49,066 nucleotides of DNA. Origin: Chitinophagaceae bacterium (GTDB lineage Bacteria > Bacteroidota > Bacteroidia > Chitinophagales > Chitinophagaceae). The translations under genes and the position numbers were made by a program. The stretch covers positions 1 through 49,066 of the forward strand of contig CANCRO010000010.1 of assembly GCA_947380605.1 (NCBI GenBank), in the 5' to 3' direction. The notes beneath the pieces were generated by a model. The model saw nothing but the letters and a program-made list of their open reading frames with translations, had not been told where the DNA came from and searched no databases. Positions 1-9,031 of the stretch are shown piece after piece; position 1 is the stretch's first letter; every line of letters begins with the position of its first letter.

Positions 1-1
1 A

Positions 2-421
2 GTGACTGAATATCCTGAGCAACTTTTATTAGGACTAGGAATAAAGGAACCCTTGGGTGTTTATAAAAGCCGGGATTATGTGGTGGAAGTTGCTACCGAA
101 AAAGAAGTGATGAATTTGAAAATCGATTTGTCTTTTATTAATCAAATTGATGTCATAGGAATTATTGTAACTGCTCCAGGCAAAGATTGTGATTTTGTTT
201 CTAGATTCTTTATGCCTAATTGCACTATTGTTGAAGATCCTGTTACTGGATCGGCTCATTCAACCCTTATACCATTTTGGGCTGAAAAGTTGGGTAAGAA
301 TTCTTTGCATGCAAAACAGCTCTCCAAAAGAGGCGGTGAATTATGGTGTCAAAATGCAGGCGACAGGGTACTAATGAGCGGTAATTGTGTATTTTTTATG
401 AAAGGTGAAATCCAAGTATAG
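2..421 (+). CDS. PhzF family isomerase/epimerase-like protein, C-terminal part
   Basis: This is the C-terminal part of a PhzF-family protein, the diaminopimelate-epimerase-like fold named after the phenazine biosynthesis isomerase. The reading frame is open to the window edge, so the true start lies outside; the GTG at position 2 is probably internal. The visible 139 residues include the family signature EDPVTGSAHSTL, which forms part of the second half-domain's ligand site. Family members are usually about 260-300 residues, so roughly half is missing, including the N-terminal catalytic Glu region. The substrate cannot be told from sequence; most bacterial PhzF homologues have no known physiological reaction. 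It converges on yebC with an 18-bp gap. Confidence 0.85.
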   Translation: MTEYPEQLLLGLGIKEPLGVYKSRDYVVEVATEKEVMNLKIDLSFINQIDVIGIIVTAPGKDCDFVSRFFMPNCTIVEDPVTGSAHSTLIPFWAEKLGKNSLHAKQLSKRGGELWCQNAGDRVLMSGNCVFFMKGEIQV

Positions 422-439
422 GATGGATTTTTAATTCTC

Positions 440-1150
440 CTATTTCATGTTGTGATACACTTTCTGAACGTCTTCGTCTTGCTCTAGTTTATCAATCAAT
501 TTAAATACGTCTTGAGCCGATTCTTCATCTAACTCGGTGGTATTCGTTGGAATTCTAGTAAGTTCTGCAGAGATTACTTCAATCTTTCTTTCTTCTAGGG
601 CTTTTGCCATATGGCCAAATTCTGTAAAAGTTGCCCTGATAATAATATTACCTTCACTGTCCTCACCAATTTCTTCAAGGCCAAAGTCAATCAACTCTAA
701 TTCTAACTCTTCAATATTTAGACCAGAATTTTTAACCTTAAATTCTCCTAATCTGTTAAATGTAAATGCCACACTACCACTCGTACCTAAACTGCCACCA
801 CTTTTAGTGAAATGCATTCTCACATTTGCAACCGTTCTAGTTGCATTGTCGGTAGCGGTTTCTACTAACAATGCTACTCCATGGGGTGCATATCCTTCGT
901 AAGTAATTTCCTCATAATTGCTAGTGTCTTTACCCATCGCCCTTTTAATAGCCGCTTCCACGCGGTCCTTAGGCATACCACAAGCCTTTGCATTGATATA
1001 GCACCTTCTAAGCGCAGGATTGTTATCTGGGTCGGGACCACCATTTTTTACCGCAATAACAATTTCTTTTCCAATTCGGGTAAAATTTTTAGCCATTTTA
1101 TCCCAACGAGCAAACATGGAACTTTTTCTTACTTCAAATATCCTTCCCAT
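440..1150 (-). CDS. yebC: YebC/PmpR family protein (TACO1-like)
   Basis: This 236-residue protein matches the YebC/TACO1 family over its full length. It has the N-terminal segment with [18 protein letters not shown], the NPALRR stretch, and the central [14 protein letters not shown] region with [12 protein letters not shown]. The family was annotated as DNA-binding transcriptional regulators (PmpR in Pseudomonas); TACO1 and bacterial YebC members have since been linked to translation of difficult peptide stretches. The N-terminus differs slightly from the textbook AGHSKW motif (SSMFARWD), which is a common Bacteroidota variant as far as I recall. It starts with ATG, and a TAAATTTG box lies upstream at 1237-1244. 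It stands alone between the PhzF-like gene and the ABC ATPase. Confidence 0.95.
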   Translation of the reverse strand: MGRIFEVRKSSMFARWDKMAKNFTRIGKEIVIAVKNGGPDPDNNPALRRCYINAKACGMPKDRVEAAIKRAMGKDTSNYEEITYEGYAPHGVALLVETATDNATRTVANVRMHFTKSGGSLGTSGSVAFTFNRLGEFKVKNSGLNIEELELELIDFGLEEIGEDSEGNIIIRATFTEFGHMAKALEERKIEVISAELTRIPTNTTELDEESAQDVFKLIDKLEQDEDVQKVYHNMK

Positions 1151-1236
1151 AAATTAAATTGAGGTTGATTGATTGGCTACTGACTTAAATGATAAATCAA
1201 AACTTTCTTGTAATACTATTTAAACCATTAGCAATG

Positions 1237-1244
1237 CAAATTTA
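1237..1244 (-). promoter_or_regulatory. Possible yebC promoter -7 box
   Basis: On the minus strand this reads TAAATTTG, an exact match to the Bacteroidota -7 consensus TAnnTTTG, about 87 bases upstream of the yebC ATG. No TTTG-type -33 element is visible at the expected 19-21 base spacing, so the call is weak. Confidence 0.35.
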
Positions 1245-1426
1245 GGGAAAATCATTTTTTTGTAATCATTATGCGTTTTTATAATAAGGCGGGCTTGATT
1301 TACTATGGGAAAGTGCTTTGTGTTTATGACTTTTGGAAAAGCTGATTTTGAATCTTCTTTTCTATCTATAATTTCAAAAAACAATTTTGGTGATTACCGC
1401 TACTTTATTTCCTAATTTTATTATTC

Positions 1427-3157
1427 ATGAGCCAACCATTATTATCTGTCCAAAATTTATGCATTGATTTTAATACTGCAGATAAGGGAGTGACTGCTGT
1501 TAAAAACATTTCATTTACTGTAGCTGAAGGTGAAATGGTTGCTATTGTTGGAGAATCAGGCTCTGGGAAATCCGTTACTGCTTTATCGTTATTGAAATTA
1601 TTACCCTCAAAAACTTCGGTAAAAGGCAAGCTGTTTTTTTTAAGCAAGGGCAAAGAAAGGCTTGATCTACTAGAAGCTACGGGTAAAGTAATGACTACTA
1701 TTCGTGGCAAAGAAATTGCAATGATTTTTCAGGAACCAATGTCTAGCCTAAATCCTTTGTTGACTTGCGGGTATCAAATGATAGAAGCTATTCAATTGCA
1801 TGAGCATATTTCAAGAGAAGCGGCCAAAAACAAAGCCATCGATTTATTTAAAAAAGTGAATTTACCATTTCCTGAAACTATCATCAATCGTTATCCTCAT
1901 CAGTTAAGTGGTGGACAAAAGCAGCGAGTGATGATTGCAATGGCTATTAGTTGTAATCCTTCTTTATTAATTGCTGATGAACCCACCACTGCATTAGATG
2001 TAACTGTACAGAAAACTATTCTACAACTCATCAAAGAGTTACAATTGCAAATGGGATTAGGAGTTGTTTTTATAACGCATGATTTATCAATGGTATCTGA
2101 AATTGCAGATAGCGTGATCGTAATGTACCAGGGAGAAATTGTAGAGCAGGGAATGGCATCCGAAGTCCTACAAAATCCCAAACATCCGTACACGAAGGCT
2201 TTGATGGCTTGTCGACCTTCCTTACACCAAAAAGGGGAGCGGCTTCCAGTGGTAAGTGATTTTTTAGTTTCTCAGAATAAAAGCAATGAACAACCGATAT
2301 TACTTGAATCGCATTCTATAGGATTAATGAATTCCAACCCTGATGAAATTGTTTTGCAAGTAGAGGATCTCACTATGCATTACTTCGAAAAAAAGAGTTG
2401 GTTTAAAAAATCTACTCCGATAACCAAGGCGCTAGATGGGATAAATTTAACGATAAAAAAAGGGGAAATTGTTGGTTTGGTGGGAGAGAGTGGTTGTGGA
2501 AAAACAACGCTGGTTAAGGCTATCCTTCAATTGATAAAACCCAGTTCAGGTAAAATTGTTTTAAATGGAATGAATTTAACTGAATTATCGAAATTGGCTA
2601 TGCGGTCTATAAGAAAAGATTTGCAAATCGTTTTTCAGGATCCTTATGGTTCTTTAAATCCTCGGCTTACCATTGGTGCCGCAATTGAAGAGCCCTTGAA
2701 AGTACATGGCATTTTTAAAACTCAGGAGCAAAGAAAAAACAGGGTGTTGGAATTACTGGATAAAGTGAAATTGCAACCCGAACATTTTAATCGATATCCT
2801 CATGAGTTTAGTGGCGGGCAGCGACAGCGGATTTGCATTGCTAGAGCTTTGGCATTGAACCCTTCCTTTTTAATATTTGATGAAAGCGTTAGCGCTTTAG
2901 ATGTAAGTGTTCAGGCTCAGGTGCTTAATTTGCTCAACGACTTAAGGCTTGAATTTGGATTTACTGCTATTTTTATTTCCCATGATCTGTCGGTAGTTCG
3001 GTATATCAGTGACAGAATTTTGGTTATGGAAAAGGGTAAAATCATTGAAGCCGGTAATTCGGATGACATCTGGTTTTCACCCCAAAATGAGTATACTAAA
3101 AAGTTAATTTCCGCCATACCCGGCAATTTGGCCATTGGAAAGCCAAGTATTGAATAA
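1427..3157 (+). CDS. ABC transporter ATPase with two nucleotide-binding domains, oligopeptide/dipeptide type
   Basis: This 576-residue protein fuses two ABC ATPase domains, as in YejF/GsiA (equivalent to DppD plus DppF). Domain 1 has Walker A GESGSGKS at residues 42-49, signature LSGGQKQR and Walker B LLIADEPTT. Domain 2 has GESGCGKT at 353-360, signature FSGGQRQR and the Walker B variant FLIFDESVSALD. The segment HPYTKALMACRP after domain 1 is the oligopeptide-type C-terminal extension; domain 2 ends with a matching EYTKKLISAIP. Such ATPases power uptake of peptides or glutathione through paired permeases. No permease or binding-protein gene lies nearby, so partners must be encoded elsewhere. 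In domain 2 DES replaces the usual DEP after the Walker B Asp. Confidence 0.93.
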   Translation: MSQPLLSVQNLCIDFNTADKGVTAVKNISFTVAEGEMVAIVGESGSGKSVTALSLLKLLPSKTSVKGKLFFLSKGKERLDLLEATGKVMTTIRGKEIAMIFQEPMSSLNPLLTCGYQMIEAIQLHEHISREAAKNKAIDLFKKVNLPFPETIINRYPHQLSGGQKQRVMIAMAISCNPSLLIADEPTTALDVTVQKTILQLIKELQLQMGLGVVFITHDLSMVSEIADSVIVMYQGEIVEQGMASEVLQNPKHPYTKALMACRPSLHQKGERLPVVSDFLVSQNKSNEQPILLESHSIGLMNSNPDEIVLQVEDLTMHYFEKKSWFKKSTPITKALDGINLTIKKGEIVGLVGESGCGKTTLVKAILQLIKPSSGKIVLNGMNLTELSKLAMRSIRKDLQIVFQDPYGSLNPRLTIGAAIEEPLKVHGIFKTQEQRKNRVLELLDKVKLQPEHFNRYPHEFSGGQRQRICIARALALNPSFLIFDESVSALDVSVQAQVLNLLNDLRLEFGFTAIFISHDLSVVRYISDRILVMEKGKIIEAGNSDDIWFSPQNEYTKKLISAIPGNLAIGKPSIE

Positions 3158-3226
3158 GTTCCTCGAAGTTGAGATGGCCTGTTTATTAAATGCCGTCCTT
3201 TTTTATTAAATCTGGCTAAAAATTAC

Positions 3227-3303
3227 TAACTTCGCGCTCTTTAAAATCATGCCGTAACATGATAAGTGCCTTAATAGGCTACATATCTCTGTAATACTTA
3301 CAG
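3227..3303 (+). promoter_or_regulatory. queA leader with three tandem short hairpins
   Basis: A promoter-like TAACTTCG (3227-3234) is followed by three consecutive short inverted repeats. These are ATCATG/CATGAT (3246-3251 with 3258-3263), GTGCCT/AGGC-AC with one bulged base (3266-3271 with 3276-3282), and CTGTAA/TTACAG (3289-3294 with 3298-3303). They end about 40 bases before the queA ATG. No known riboswitch consensus was recognised. Confidence 0.3.
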
Positions 3304-3341
3304 TACAAGGTCTGATTATCACTTAAAAATTATTGATCAAT

Positions 3342-4391
3342 ATGAAATTAAGCCAATTTCGATTCGACCTTCCCCTTAATCTAATTGCTCAAAATCCCAC
3401 TAAAAGAAGGGAAGATAGCCGAATGATGGTGGTGCATCGTAAAACTGGTGTGATTGAAGACCGTAATTTTCGTGATATTATCGAGTATTTCGATGATAAG
3501 GATGTGATGGTTGTAAATAACACCAAAGTATTTCCAGCTAGAATGTATGGCCGTAAAGAAAAAACGGGTGCTAAAATTGAGGTGTTTTTGTTAAGAGAAC
3601 TGAATAAACCCAATCGTTTGTGGGATGTAATTGTTGATCCAGCCCGTAAAATTCGTGTGGGTAATAAATTATATTTTGGAGAAAATGATGAGCTAGTTGC
3701 AGAGGTAATTGATAATACCACTAGTCGTGGTCGTACAATTCGTTTTTTATGGGATGGTACTGAAGATGAGTTTAGAGTAATGCTTGATTTTATGGGTGAA
3801 ACTCCGTTGCCAAAATATATCAAGCGTAAGCCAGATGAAGAAGATAAGGAACGGTATCAAACAGTCTATGCAAAACATGAAGGTGCTGTAGCAGCGCCCA
3901 CTGCAGGTTTGCATTATAGCAAGGAGTTAATTAAAAGACTCGAAATTAAAGGGATTCGTTTTGCAGAAGTTACCCTTCACACTGGTTTGGGTACATTTAG
4001 GCCGATAGAAGTAGAAGATTTGAGTAAGCATAAAATGGATGCTGAATATTATGGCATTGATGATACCGCTTGTCAGATAGTTAATAAAGCAAGATCAGAA
4101 GGAAGAAGAATTTGTTCAGTAGGAACCACTACAATGCGTACAATGGAATCTTCTTTTACTGCACAAAAATTATTAAAGCCTTCTGAAGGTTGGACGAATA
4201 TGTTTATTCATCCTCCTTATAATTTCTCTATCGCAGATGCTTTAGTGACTAATTTCCATTTACCTAAAACCAGTTTATTGATTATGACCTGTGCTTTTGC
4301 AGGGTATGAATTGATGATGGAATCTTATAAAAAAGCAATTAAAGATAAATATCGCTTCTTCAGTTATGGAGATGCCATGTTGGTTATTTAG
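3342..4391 (+). CDS. queA: S-adenosylmethionine:tRNA ribosyltransferase-isomerase QueA
   Basis: QueA transfers and isomerises the ribosyl part of S-adenosylmethionine onto 7-aminomethyl-7-deazaguanine at tRNA wobble position 34, giving epoxyqueuosine in queuosine synthesis. The 349-residue protein has the family's N-terminal [14 protein letters not shown], the [17 protein letters not shown] segment, and the hallmark [10 protein letters not shown] and [11 protein letters not shown] motifs. I chose ATG at 3342, which gives [11 protein letters not shown], instead of the in-frame TTG three codons earlier. Length is normal. No other queuosine gene is adjacent. The leader has three small hairpins, and a strong terminator follows at once. 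Confidence 0.96.
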   Translation: MKLSQFRFDLPLNLIAQNPTKRREDSRMMVVHRKTGVIEDRNFRDIIEYFDDKDVMVVNNTKVFPARMYGRKEKTGAKIEVFLLRELNKPNRLWDVIVDPARKIRVGNKLYFGENDELVAEVIDNTTSRGRTIRFLWDGTEDEFRVMLDFMGETPLPKYIKRKPDEEDKERYQTVYAKHEGAVAAPTAGLHYSKELIKRLEIKGIRFAEVTLHTGLGTFRPIEVEDLSKHKMDAEYYGIDDTACQIVNKARSEGRRICSVGTTTMRTMESSFTAQKLLKPSEGWTNMFIHPPYNFSIADALVTNFHLPKTSLLIMTCAFAGYELMMESYKKAIKDKYRFFSYGDAMLVI

Positions 4392-4408
4392 AAGCTAACC
4401 TAATGTAT

Positions 4409-4437
4409 AAACTCCCCAAATTTGGGGAGTTTTTTTT
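4409..4437 (+). terminator. Rho-independent terminator after queA
   Basis: A perfect palindrome spans 4409-4432, with arms aaactccccaaa and tttggggagttt. It runs into an eight-T tract (4430-4437) 18 bases after the queA stop. Because the arms meet without a spacer, the real hairpin loop is made of the central A/T bases. Confidence 0.88.
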
Positions 4438-4550
4438 GTGCCTTATGCTATAGTTTCTCCATTGAAAACTTTCGGAAAATTTGTTTTTGCAATAATCTTA
4501 GGTCTTCAATTAAAATGAATTTTAGTAACTTGATTTTTAAACTTAGTATT

Positions 4551-5015
4551 ATGACAAAGATTCAGCAATTGCTTTCTGCCTATGGAGAGAGTCATACCAA
4601 TAGCACCAATAAAGCAATCCATTGGATTTGCGTACCTACTATCTTTTTTTCGATTGTTGGATTTTTTTATGGGATAGAGCTACCTTATCAAATTGCTGGA
4701 ATTCAGCTAAACCTTGCCATGGTAATGATGTTGGTTTTAGTTGTTTACTATTTTCTACTTAGTAAAACCCTTTGGATAGGGATGCTCTTTTTTGGAATAC
4801 TTTGTTTATGGATTTGTTATTACTTTCAGACGAATGGATGGATACCTCTTTTGAAGTTTTGCTTGATACTTTTTGCTATTTCTTGGGTGGCACAGTTTTA
4901 TGGGCATAAGATTGAAGGCAAAAAACCGTCCTTTCTAAAAGATATACAGTTCTTGCTAATTGGTCCCGCCTGGCTGATGAGTTTTATTTATAAGAAAATA
5001 GGAATACCCTTATAA
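4551..5015 (+). CDS. DUF962/Mpo1-like membrane protein
   Basis: This 154-residue protein resembles the DUF962 family (yeast YGL010w/Mpo1, an Fe-dependent dioxygenase acting on 2-hydroxy fatty acids). Visible family features are the N-terminal LLSAYGESHTNSTNKAIHW with paired histidines, and the C-terminal AQFYGHKIEGKKPSFLKD with the HK..E.KKP core. About four hydrophobic stretches lie between and after them (near residues 28-45, 53-72, 75-92 and 97-115). ATG 4551 was chosen because the frame upstream runs into the queA terminator; ATG 4515 is a less likely alternative. A role in 2-hydroxy fatty acid breakdown is inferred from the yeast member only. It converges on aspartate kinase with a 2-base gap. 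Confidence 0.8.
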   Translation: MTKIQQLLSAYGESHTNSTNKAIHWICVPTIFFSIVGFFYGIELPYQIAGIQLNLAMVMMLVLVVYYFLLSKTLWIGMLFFGILCLWICYYFQTNGWIPLLKFCLILFAISWVAQFYGHKIEGKKPSFLKDIQFLLIGPAWLMSFIYKKIGIPL

Positions 5016-5017
5016 AT

Positions 5018-6340
5018 TTACTCAAGACCAAATAAATCAATATTCAAAGATTGTAAGGTTTGAATTTTATGACTGGTATCAATCAAAATAGAAATATTGT
5101 GATGACTACCTCCATAGCTAACCATTCGAACTGGAATTTTCTTAATTGATTTAAACAATTTTTCCATCACATCTTCAGTTTGCATTATTTCATTACCTAC
5201 AATCGAAACAATACTTTGGTTGGTATCTATTTCTACTGTTCCAAATGGCTCCAACTCTTTTATGATTGCTGATAAATAAGTATCGTTATCAATAGTAAGT
5301 GATACGGCCACTTCTGAAGTAGTAATCATATCAATAGAGGTGCGATATTTTTCAAACACTTCAAATATTTTCCTTAAAAATCCATAAGCAAGAAGCATTC
5401 TACTACTTTTTATTTTGATAGCAGTAATTCCATCTTTTGCTGCAACCGCTTTTATACCAACGCTTCCAGCTTGTTGAGTGATCAAAGTGCCTTTGGCTTC
5501 TGGCTGCATTGTGTTCAATAATTTCACAGGTACATTATACATCTGTGCGGGCCAAATACTTGCAGGGTGTAAAATTTTGGCACCAAAATAAGCTAGTTCA
5601 GCAGCCTCGTCAAAACTCAATTGTTCAATCGCTACGGTTCTTTTTACAATCCTTGGATCATTATTATGCATACCGTCAATATCAGTCCAAATTTCGCATA
5701 CACTAGCATTGATGGCAGCTGCAATTAATGAGGCACTGTAATCACTACCCCCTCTCTTTAAATTATCTACTTCACCTTTTGAGTTGCGACTGATATAGCC
5801 TTGGGTAATGAATATTTTTTTATCCTGATTGCTTTGTAAAAGCTGAGAAAGTTTTGTTTTAATAATGCTAATCTGCGGTTCGTCATAATTATCAATCGTC
5901 ATAAAGTCAAGTGCAGGTATCAGCAAGTGGTCTATACCTTTTTCAGTTAAGTATATGGAGAATAATTTAGTGCTGAGTAATTCACCCTGGGCTAAAATAT
6001 CCTTATTGAGCGCTTCACTAAAAGAGATTTTTAAAATGATATGTAAAAATTCAAAATGTTCTTGGATAATAGCCGCTGCTTTTTCAGTTCCGGATGGAGT
6101 GCTCACTAATTCGCTGCAAAATTTTTTGTAATGATCTTCAAGCGCAGTGATTTGAGATTTTGCACTTTCTCGATCACCTTGTGATAAAGCGTTACTGATA
6201 GAAACGAGTGCATTGGTAGTACCACTCAATGCGGACAATACTACAATTTTGGACTCTTGGTCCTTTGTAATCAACATTGCAACTTCGTGCATCCTTTCCG
6301 GCTTCCCAACACTGGTGCCGCCAAATTTCATAATTTTCAT
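5018..6340 (-). CDS. lysC: Aspartate kinase (monofunctional, ACT-domain regulated)
   Basis: This 440-residue aspartokinase phosphorylates L-aspartate, the first step toward lysine/diaminopimelate, threonine and methionine. It begins with the canonical nucleotide-binding KIMKFGGTSVG and has the GGSDYSASLIAAAI and EIWTDIDGM segments of the kinase fold, followed by FDEAAELAYFGAKILHP. The last about 150 residues form a regulatory region with two ACT-like repeats (FEKYRTSIDMITTSEVAVSL and a second near SIVSIVGNEI), suggesting feedback control by an amino acid. It is not fused to homoserine dehydrogenase. I use the symbol in the generic sense; which end product inhibits it cannot be seen. A good promoter lies just upstream. 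Confidence 0.95.
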   Translation of the reverse strand: MKIMKFGGTSVGKPERMHEVAMLITKDQESKIVVLSALSGTTNALVSISNALSQGDRESAKSQITALEDHYKKFCSELVSTPSGTEKAAAIIQEHFEFLHIILKISFSEALNKDILAQGELLSTKLFSIYLTEKGIDHLLIPALDFMTIDNYDEPQISIIKTKLSQLLQSNQDKKIFITQGYISRNSKGEVDNLKRGGSDYSASLIAAAINASVCEIWTDIDGMHNNDPRIVKRTVAIEQLSFDEAAELAYFGAKILHPASIWPAQMYNVPVKLLNTMQPEAKGTLITQQAGSVGIKAVAAKDGITAIKIKSSRMLLAYGFLRKIFEVFEKYRTSIDMITTSEVAVSLTIDNDTYLSAIIKELEPFGTVEIDTNQSIVSIVGNEIMQTEDVMEKLFKSIKKIPVRMVSYGGSHHNISILIDTSHKIQTLQSLNIDLFGLE

Positions 6341-6398
6341 AATAACTAATTCGTTTCTAGTGAAGCAAACTTTTAACGTGAAACAATCTTTCAGCGGG

Positions 6399-6429
6399 CA
6401 AAATTACCGCATAAAAATCCCCTTTCAAA
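6399..6429 (-). promoter_or_regulatory. Promoter for aspartate kinase
   Basis: On the minus strand TTTG (6426-6429), a 19-base spacer and TAATTTTG (6399-6406) match the Bacteroidota TTTG-N19-21-TAnnTTTG promoter. The ATG of the kinase lies about 58 bases downstream of the -7 box. Confidence 0.6.
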
Positions 6430-6464
6430 AAAAAAGGGAATATGTTTACAACTAATGAATAGTA

Positions 6465-7547
6465 CTATTGTAATTCAAGATTATATTTTTCGCCTAAAAT
6501 TTTCAAATCTTCTATAACGGCTGGCAGTAATGGGATACCCTTATTCCTTCTTTCAGCTTCCATTTCTCTTTCTGGTTCACCAGGAATAATTACACTCCTT
6601 TCGCCTGGTACTGTTTGGGCCGATCGAAAACGCTGTATCCATTTATCCATATGTACTTTAAACTCCTCTGCAGGTCTAAAAGCGTCAATGCGCATTGCCC
6701 CAAAAAAATGGCCTATTCCTTCGCCTGGTAAATTTTCAGGCATCGGTACATAGGCCGGAAAGGGAGGGACCCAAGGGCCATAATTGGCACCACTTAAAAT
6801 AGCTGAAAAAATATCTACTATAGATCCTAGCATATACCCTTTATGGCTTCCATGCTCTTTATCACCTCCTAAAGGCAGTAACGCACCACCATTTTTTAAT
6901 TCGTTGGCGTTTTTACTGGAAGCACCTTCTTTTGTTTGCACCCATCCTTCTGGCGCATCTTCATTTTTACGTTGAAGAATTTCTAATTTTCCATTGGCTG
7001 CAGTGGTGGTAGCAAAATCGGCTACAAAAGCAGGTTCGGTACCTGCAGGAATGGCTACTGCAATCGGATTAGTGCCTAGTAATCTTTCTACAGAAAAAGT
7101 AGGAGCTACTAATGCCGATGCATTGGTCATTGCAATACCAATCATATCATTATCAAGTGCCATCATAGCATGATAACCAGCAATGCCAAAATGATTACTA
7201 TTCTTAACACTTACCCAGCCAGTACCTACATTTTTTGCTTTATTAATTGCTACTTGCATTGCTGCAGGAGCAACTACTAATCCTAATCCTTTATCTCCAT
7301 CTATCACTGCTGTGGAGGGCGTTTCATGTACCACTTGAATAGAAGGGTTAGCATTGATTCTTCCTACTTCCCAAAGTCTCACATAGCCTGTTAATCTTGC
7401 AATGCCATGGCTATCCACTCCTCTTAAATCAGCGGATAAAAGCACTTCAGCAGCTGCTCCTGCATTCGCTTCACTGGAACCTATTTGTAGGAAAATTTTT
7501 TTTGCAAAAAGATAAAGTTGTTGATAGGAATATATTGTTTGCTTCAT
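6465..7547 (-). CDS. Ldh2/MDH2-family NAD(P)-dependent oxidoreductase
   Basis: This 360-residue protein belongs to the malate/L-lactate dehydrogenase family that lacks a Rossmann fold (MdH2, L-sulfolactate, ureidoglycolate and 2,3-diketogulonate dehydrogenases). Recognisable parts are SHGIARLTGYVR near residue 47, VSVKNSNHFGIAGYHAM around 117, LLGTNPIAVAIPAG, DFATTTAANGKLE and the glycine-rich GSHKGYMLGSIVDIFSAILSG. The Ser-His pair near residue 47 and the His of NSNHFG are typical active-site positions. The exact 2-hydroxy acid cannot be assigned. It lies 117 bases downstream of the AMP nucleosidase on the same strand and may share its transcript. A small hairpin at 6419-6440 could end its message weakly. 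Confidence 0.9.
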   Translation of the reverse strand: MKQTIYSYQQLYLFAKKIFLQIGSSEANAGAAAEVLLSADLRGVDSHGIARLTGYVRLWEVGRINANPSIQVVHETPSTAVIDGDKGLGLVVAPAAMQVAINKAKNVGTGWVSVKNSNHFGIAGYHAMMALDNDMIGIAMTNASALVAPTFSVERLLGTNPIAVAIPAGTEPAFVADFATTTAANGKLEILQRKNEDAPEGWVQTKEGASSKNANELKNGGALLPLGGDKEHGSHKGYMLGSIVDIFSAILSGANYGPWVPPFPAYVPMPENLPGEGIGHFFGAMRIDAFRPAEEFKVHMDKWIQRFRSAQTVPGERSVIIPGEPEREMEAERRNKGIPLLPAVIEDLKILGEKYNLELQ

Positions 7548-7664
7548 AAAGTGATCAATGGATTTAAAGTAGGGATGGTAGCGATTATTTTAGCATCAAT
7601 TTTGTACAATAGATGACCAGTTGAACCAATCTTGAATTTCAATGAATAAATAGGAGATGAAAAA

Positions 7665-8435
7665 TTAAAATTGAAGATGTCTTACTGTTAGTCCATTATT
7701 AATAAGTTGTTTTAAAGAATCCACTCCAATTTTTAAATGTCGCTCTACAAATTCTGAGGTGACCTTATTATCACTGGCTTCTGTTTTTACTCCCTCTGGT
7801 ACCATTGGACTATCACTTACTAATAAAAGAGCTCCGGTTGAAATTTTATTAAAAAACCCAACTGAAAAAATGGTAGCGGTCTCCATGTCAATTGCATAGG
7901 CTCTAATACGTTGTAGGTATTCTTTAAATACATCATCATGTTCCCAAACACGACGATTAGTTGTGTATACAGTGCCTGTCCAATAATCACATGCATAATC
8001 GCGAATGGTAGTGGAGATGGCTTTTTGAAGCATAAAGGAGGGTAAAGCAGGTACTTCAGGTGGAAAATAATCATTGCTAGTTCCTTCCCCTCTAATCGCA
8101 GCAATGGGTAAAATTAAATCACCAATGGTATTTCGTTTTTTTAGGCCACCGCATTTTCCCAAAAATAATATTGCTTTGGGCGATATGGCAGTCAGTAAAT
8201 CCATGATCGTTGCAGCGCCTGGACTTCCCATTCCAAAATTGATGATCGTAATATTGTTGGCAGTAGCACATTGCATAGGTCTATCAGTACCGACTACTGC
8301 TACATTATTCATTGATGCAAAAAGTTGAACATAATTAGAAAAATTGGTCAATAAAATATATTGTCCGAAATTTTCTAATTTCTCGCCAGTGTATCGAGGT
8401 AGCCAATTTTCTACGATGCTTTCTTTTGTTTTCAT
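7665..8435 (-). CDS. amn: AMP nucleosidase, short Bacteroidota type
   Basis: This 256-residue protein is in the purine nucleoside phosphorylase/AMP nucleosidase superfamily. It fits the short AMP nucleosidase of Bacteroidota, which splits AMP into adenine and ribose-5-phosphate. Visible superfamily parts are NFGMGSPGAATIMDLL, the phosphate/ribose-site LFLGKCGGLK, the IGDLILPIAAIRGEGTS stretch, and AIDMETATIFSVGFF, whose Met-Glu pair contacts ribose. A later LLLVSDSPMVPEGVKT carries the base-site Asp. It is only about half the length of E. coli Amn because the N-terminal regulatory domain is absent. Another nucleoside-cleaving specificity is possible, but the motif set favours AMP nucleosidase. 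Confidence 0.85.
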   Translation of the reverse strand: MKTKESIVENWLPRYTGEKLENFGQYILLTNFSNYVQLFASMNNVAVVGTDRPMQCATANNITIINFGMGSPGAATIMDLLTAISPKAILFLGKCGGLKKRNTIGDLILPIAAIRGEGTSNDYFPPEVPALPSFMLQKAISTTIRDYACDYWTGTVYTTNRRVWEHDDVFKEYLQRIRAYAIDMETATIFSVGFFNKISTGALLLVSDSPMVPEGVKTEASDNKVTSEFVERHLKIGVDSLKQLINNGLTVRHLQF

Positions 8436-8573
8436 TAATTAAAAATTTTTTCAACTAATTATTTGTCTTAAGGTTTCAGTAATTCAATTATTTTCGTAAT
8501 TCAATAGTTGTTTTAATTAATTCCTGTCAACAAATATTCATTGTTAAAAGTACAAAATCTTTTCTGCTAGCTT

Positions 8574-9014
8574 ATGATTAAGATTGAATATCCTTCCTAT
8601 CAGCCCAAAATAAAAAATCAGCAGGGAAAGGAATATATCTACGATGAAATTCGAAAGCAGTGGATTATGCTTACCCCAGAGGAATGGGTGCGACAAAATT
8701 TTTTGCAATATTTGATTCAGGTAAAAAAATATCCCGCTACCCTTATCGCAGTTGAAAAGGAAATTCAGTTGGGAGAGCTTGCTAAGCGATTTGATGTGGT
8801 AGTGTATGATCAAAACACTCAACCTTGGATGATCATTGAATGTAAAGAAATGGCAGTGACCTTAAATGAACAGGTATTAAACCAAGCCCTTCGTTATAAT
8901 ATTACTTTACAGGTTCCTCATATTGTGATTACCAATGGAACGCACTGTTTTGGTTTTTCAGCAAAACTGGGGGTATTGGAGGAGCTGAGTAATTTGCCTG
9001 AATTTAATCTTTAA
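8574..9014 (+). CDS. Stand-alone HsdR N-terminal (PD-(D/E)XK fold) protein
   Basis: This 146-residue protein matches the HSDR_N_2 type, the N-terminal nuclease-fold domain of type I restriction R subunits, but has no helicase part. A plausible PD-(D/E)XK core is visible: RFDVVVYD around residue 80, with the Asp, followed by WMIIECKEMAV (E-x-K) around residue 88-95. Small proteins of this type are common in Bacteroidota and their function is unknown. No methylase or specificity gene is adjacent; neighbours are housekeeping genes. It converges on frr with a 17-base gap that contains a 5-bp CCTGA/TCAGG hairpin. Confidence 0.8.
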   Translation: MIKIEYPSYQPKIKNQQGKEYIYDEIRKQWIMLTPEEWVRQNFLQYLIQVKKYPATLIAVEKEIQLGELAKRFDVVVYDQNTQPWMIIECKEMAVTLNEQVLNQALRYNITLQVPHIVITNGTHCFGFSAKLGVLEELSNLPEFNL

Positions 9015-9031
9015 GGCCTGATTGATTCAGG

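Noticed and set aside
1270-1344. 24-residue ATG frame (MRFYNKAGLIYYGKVLCVYD...) between yebC and the ABC ATPase
   Set aside because: It looks somewhat protein-like, but is too short, has no recognisable family and no continuing frame after the stop.
3158-3341. Known preQ1 riboswitch upstream of queA
   Set aside because: No recognisable preQ1-I, -II or -III core sequence; only generic short hairpins are visible.
6213-6455. 80-codon plus-strand frame over the start of aspartate kinase
   Set aside because: It overlaps the well-supported kinase gene and its promoter on the other strand; a shadow frame.
7820-8104. 94-codon minus-strand frame inside the AMP nucleosidase gene
   Set aside because: It lies in another frame of a fully conserved gene; no independent evidence.
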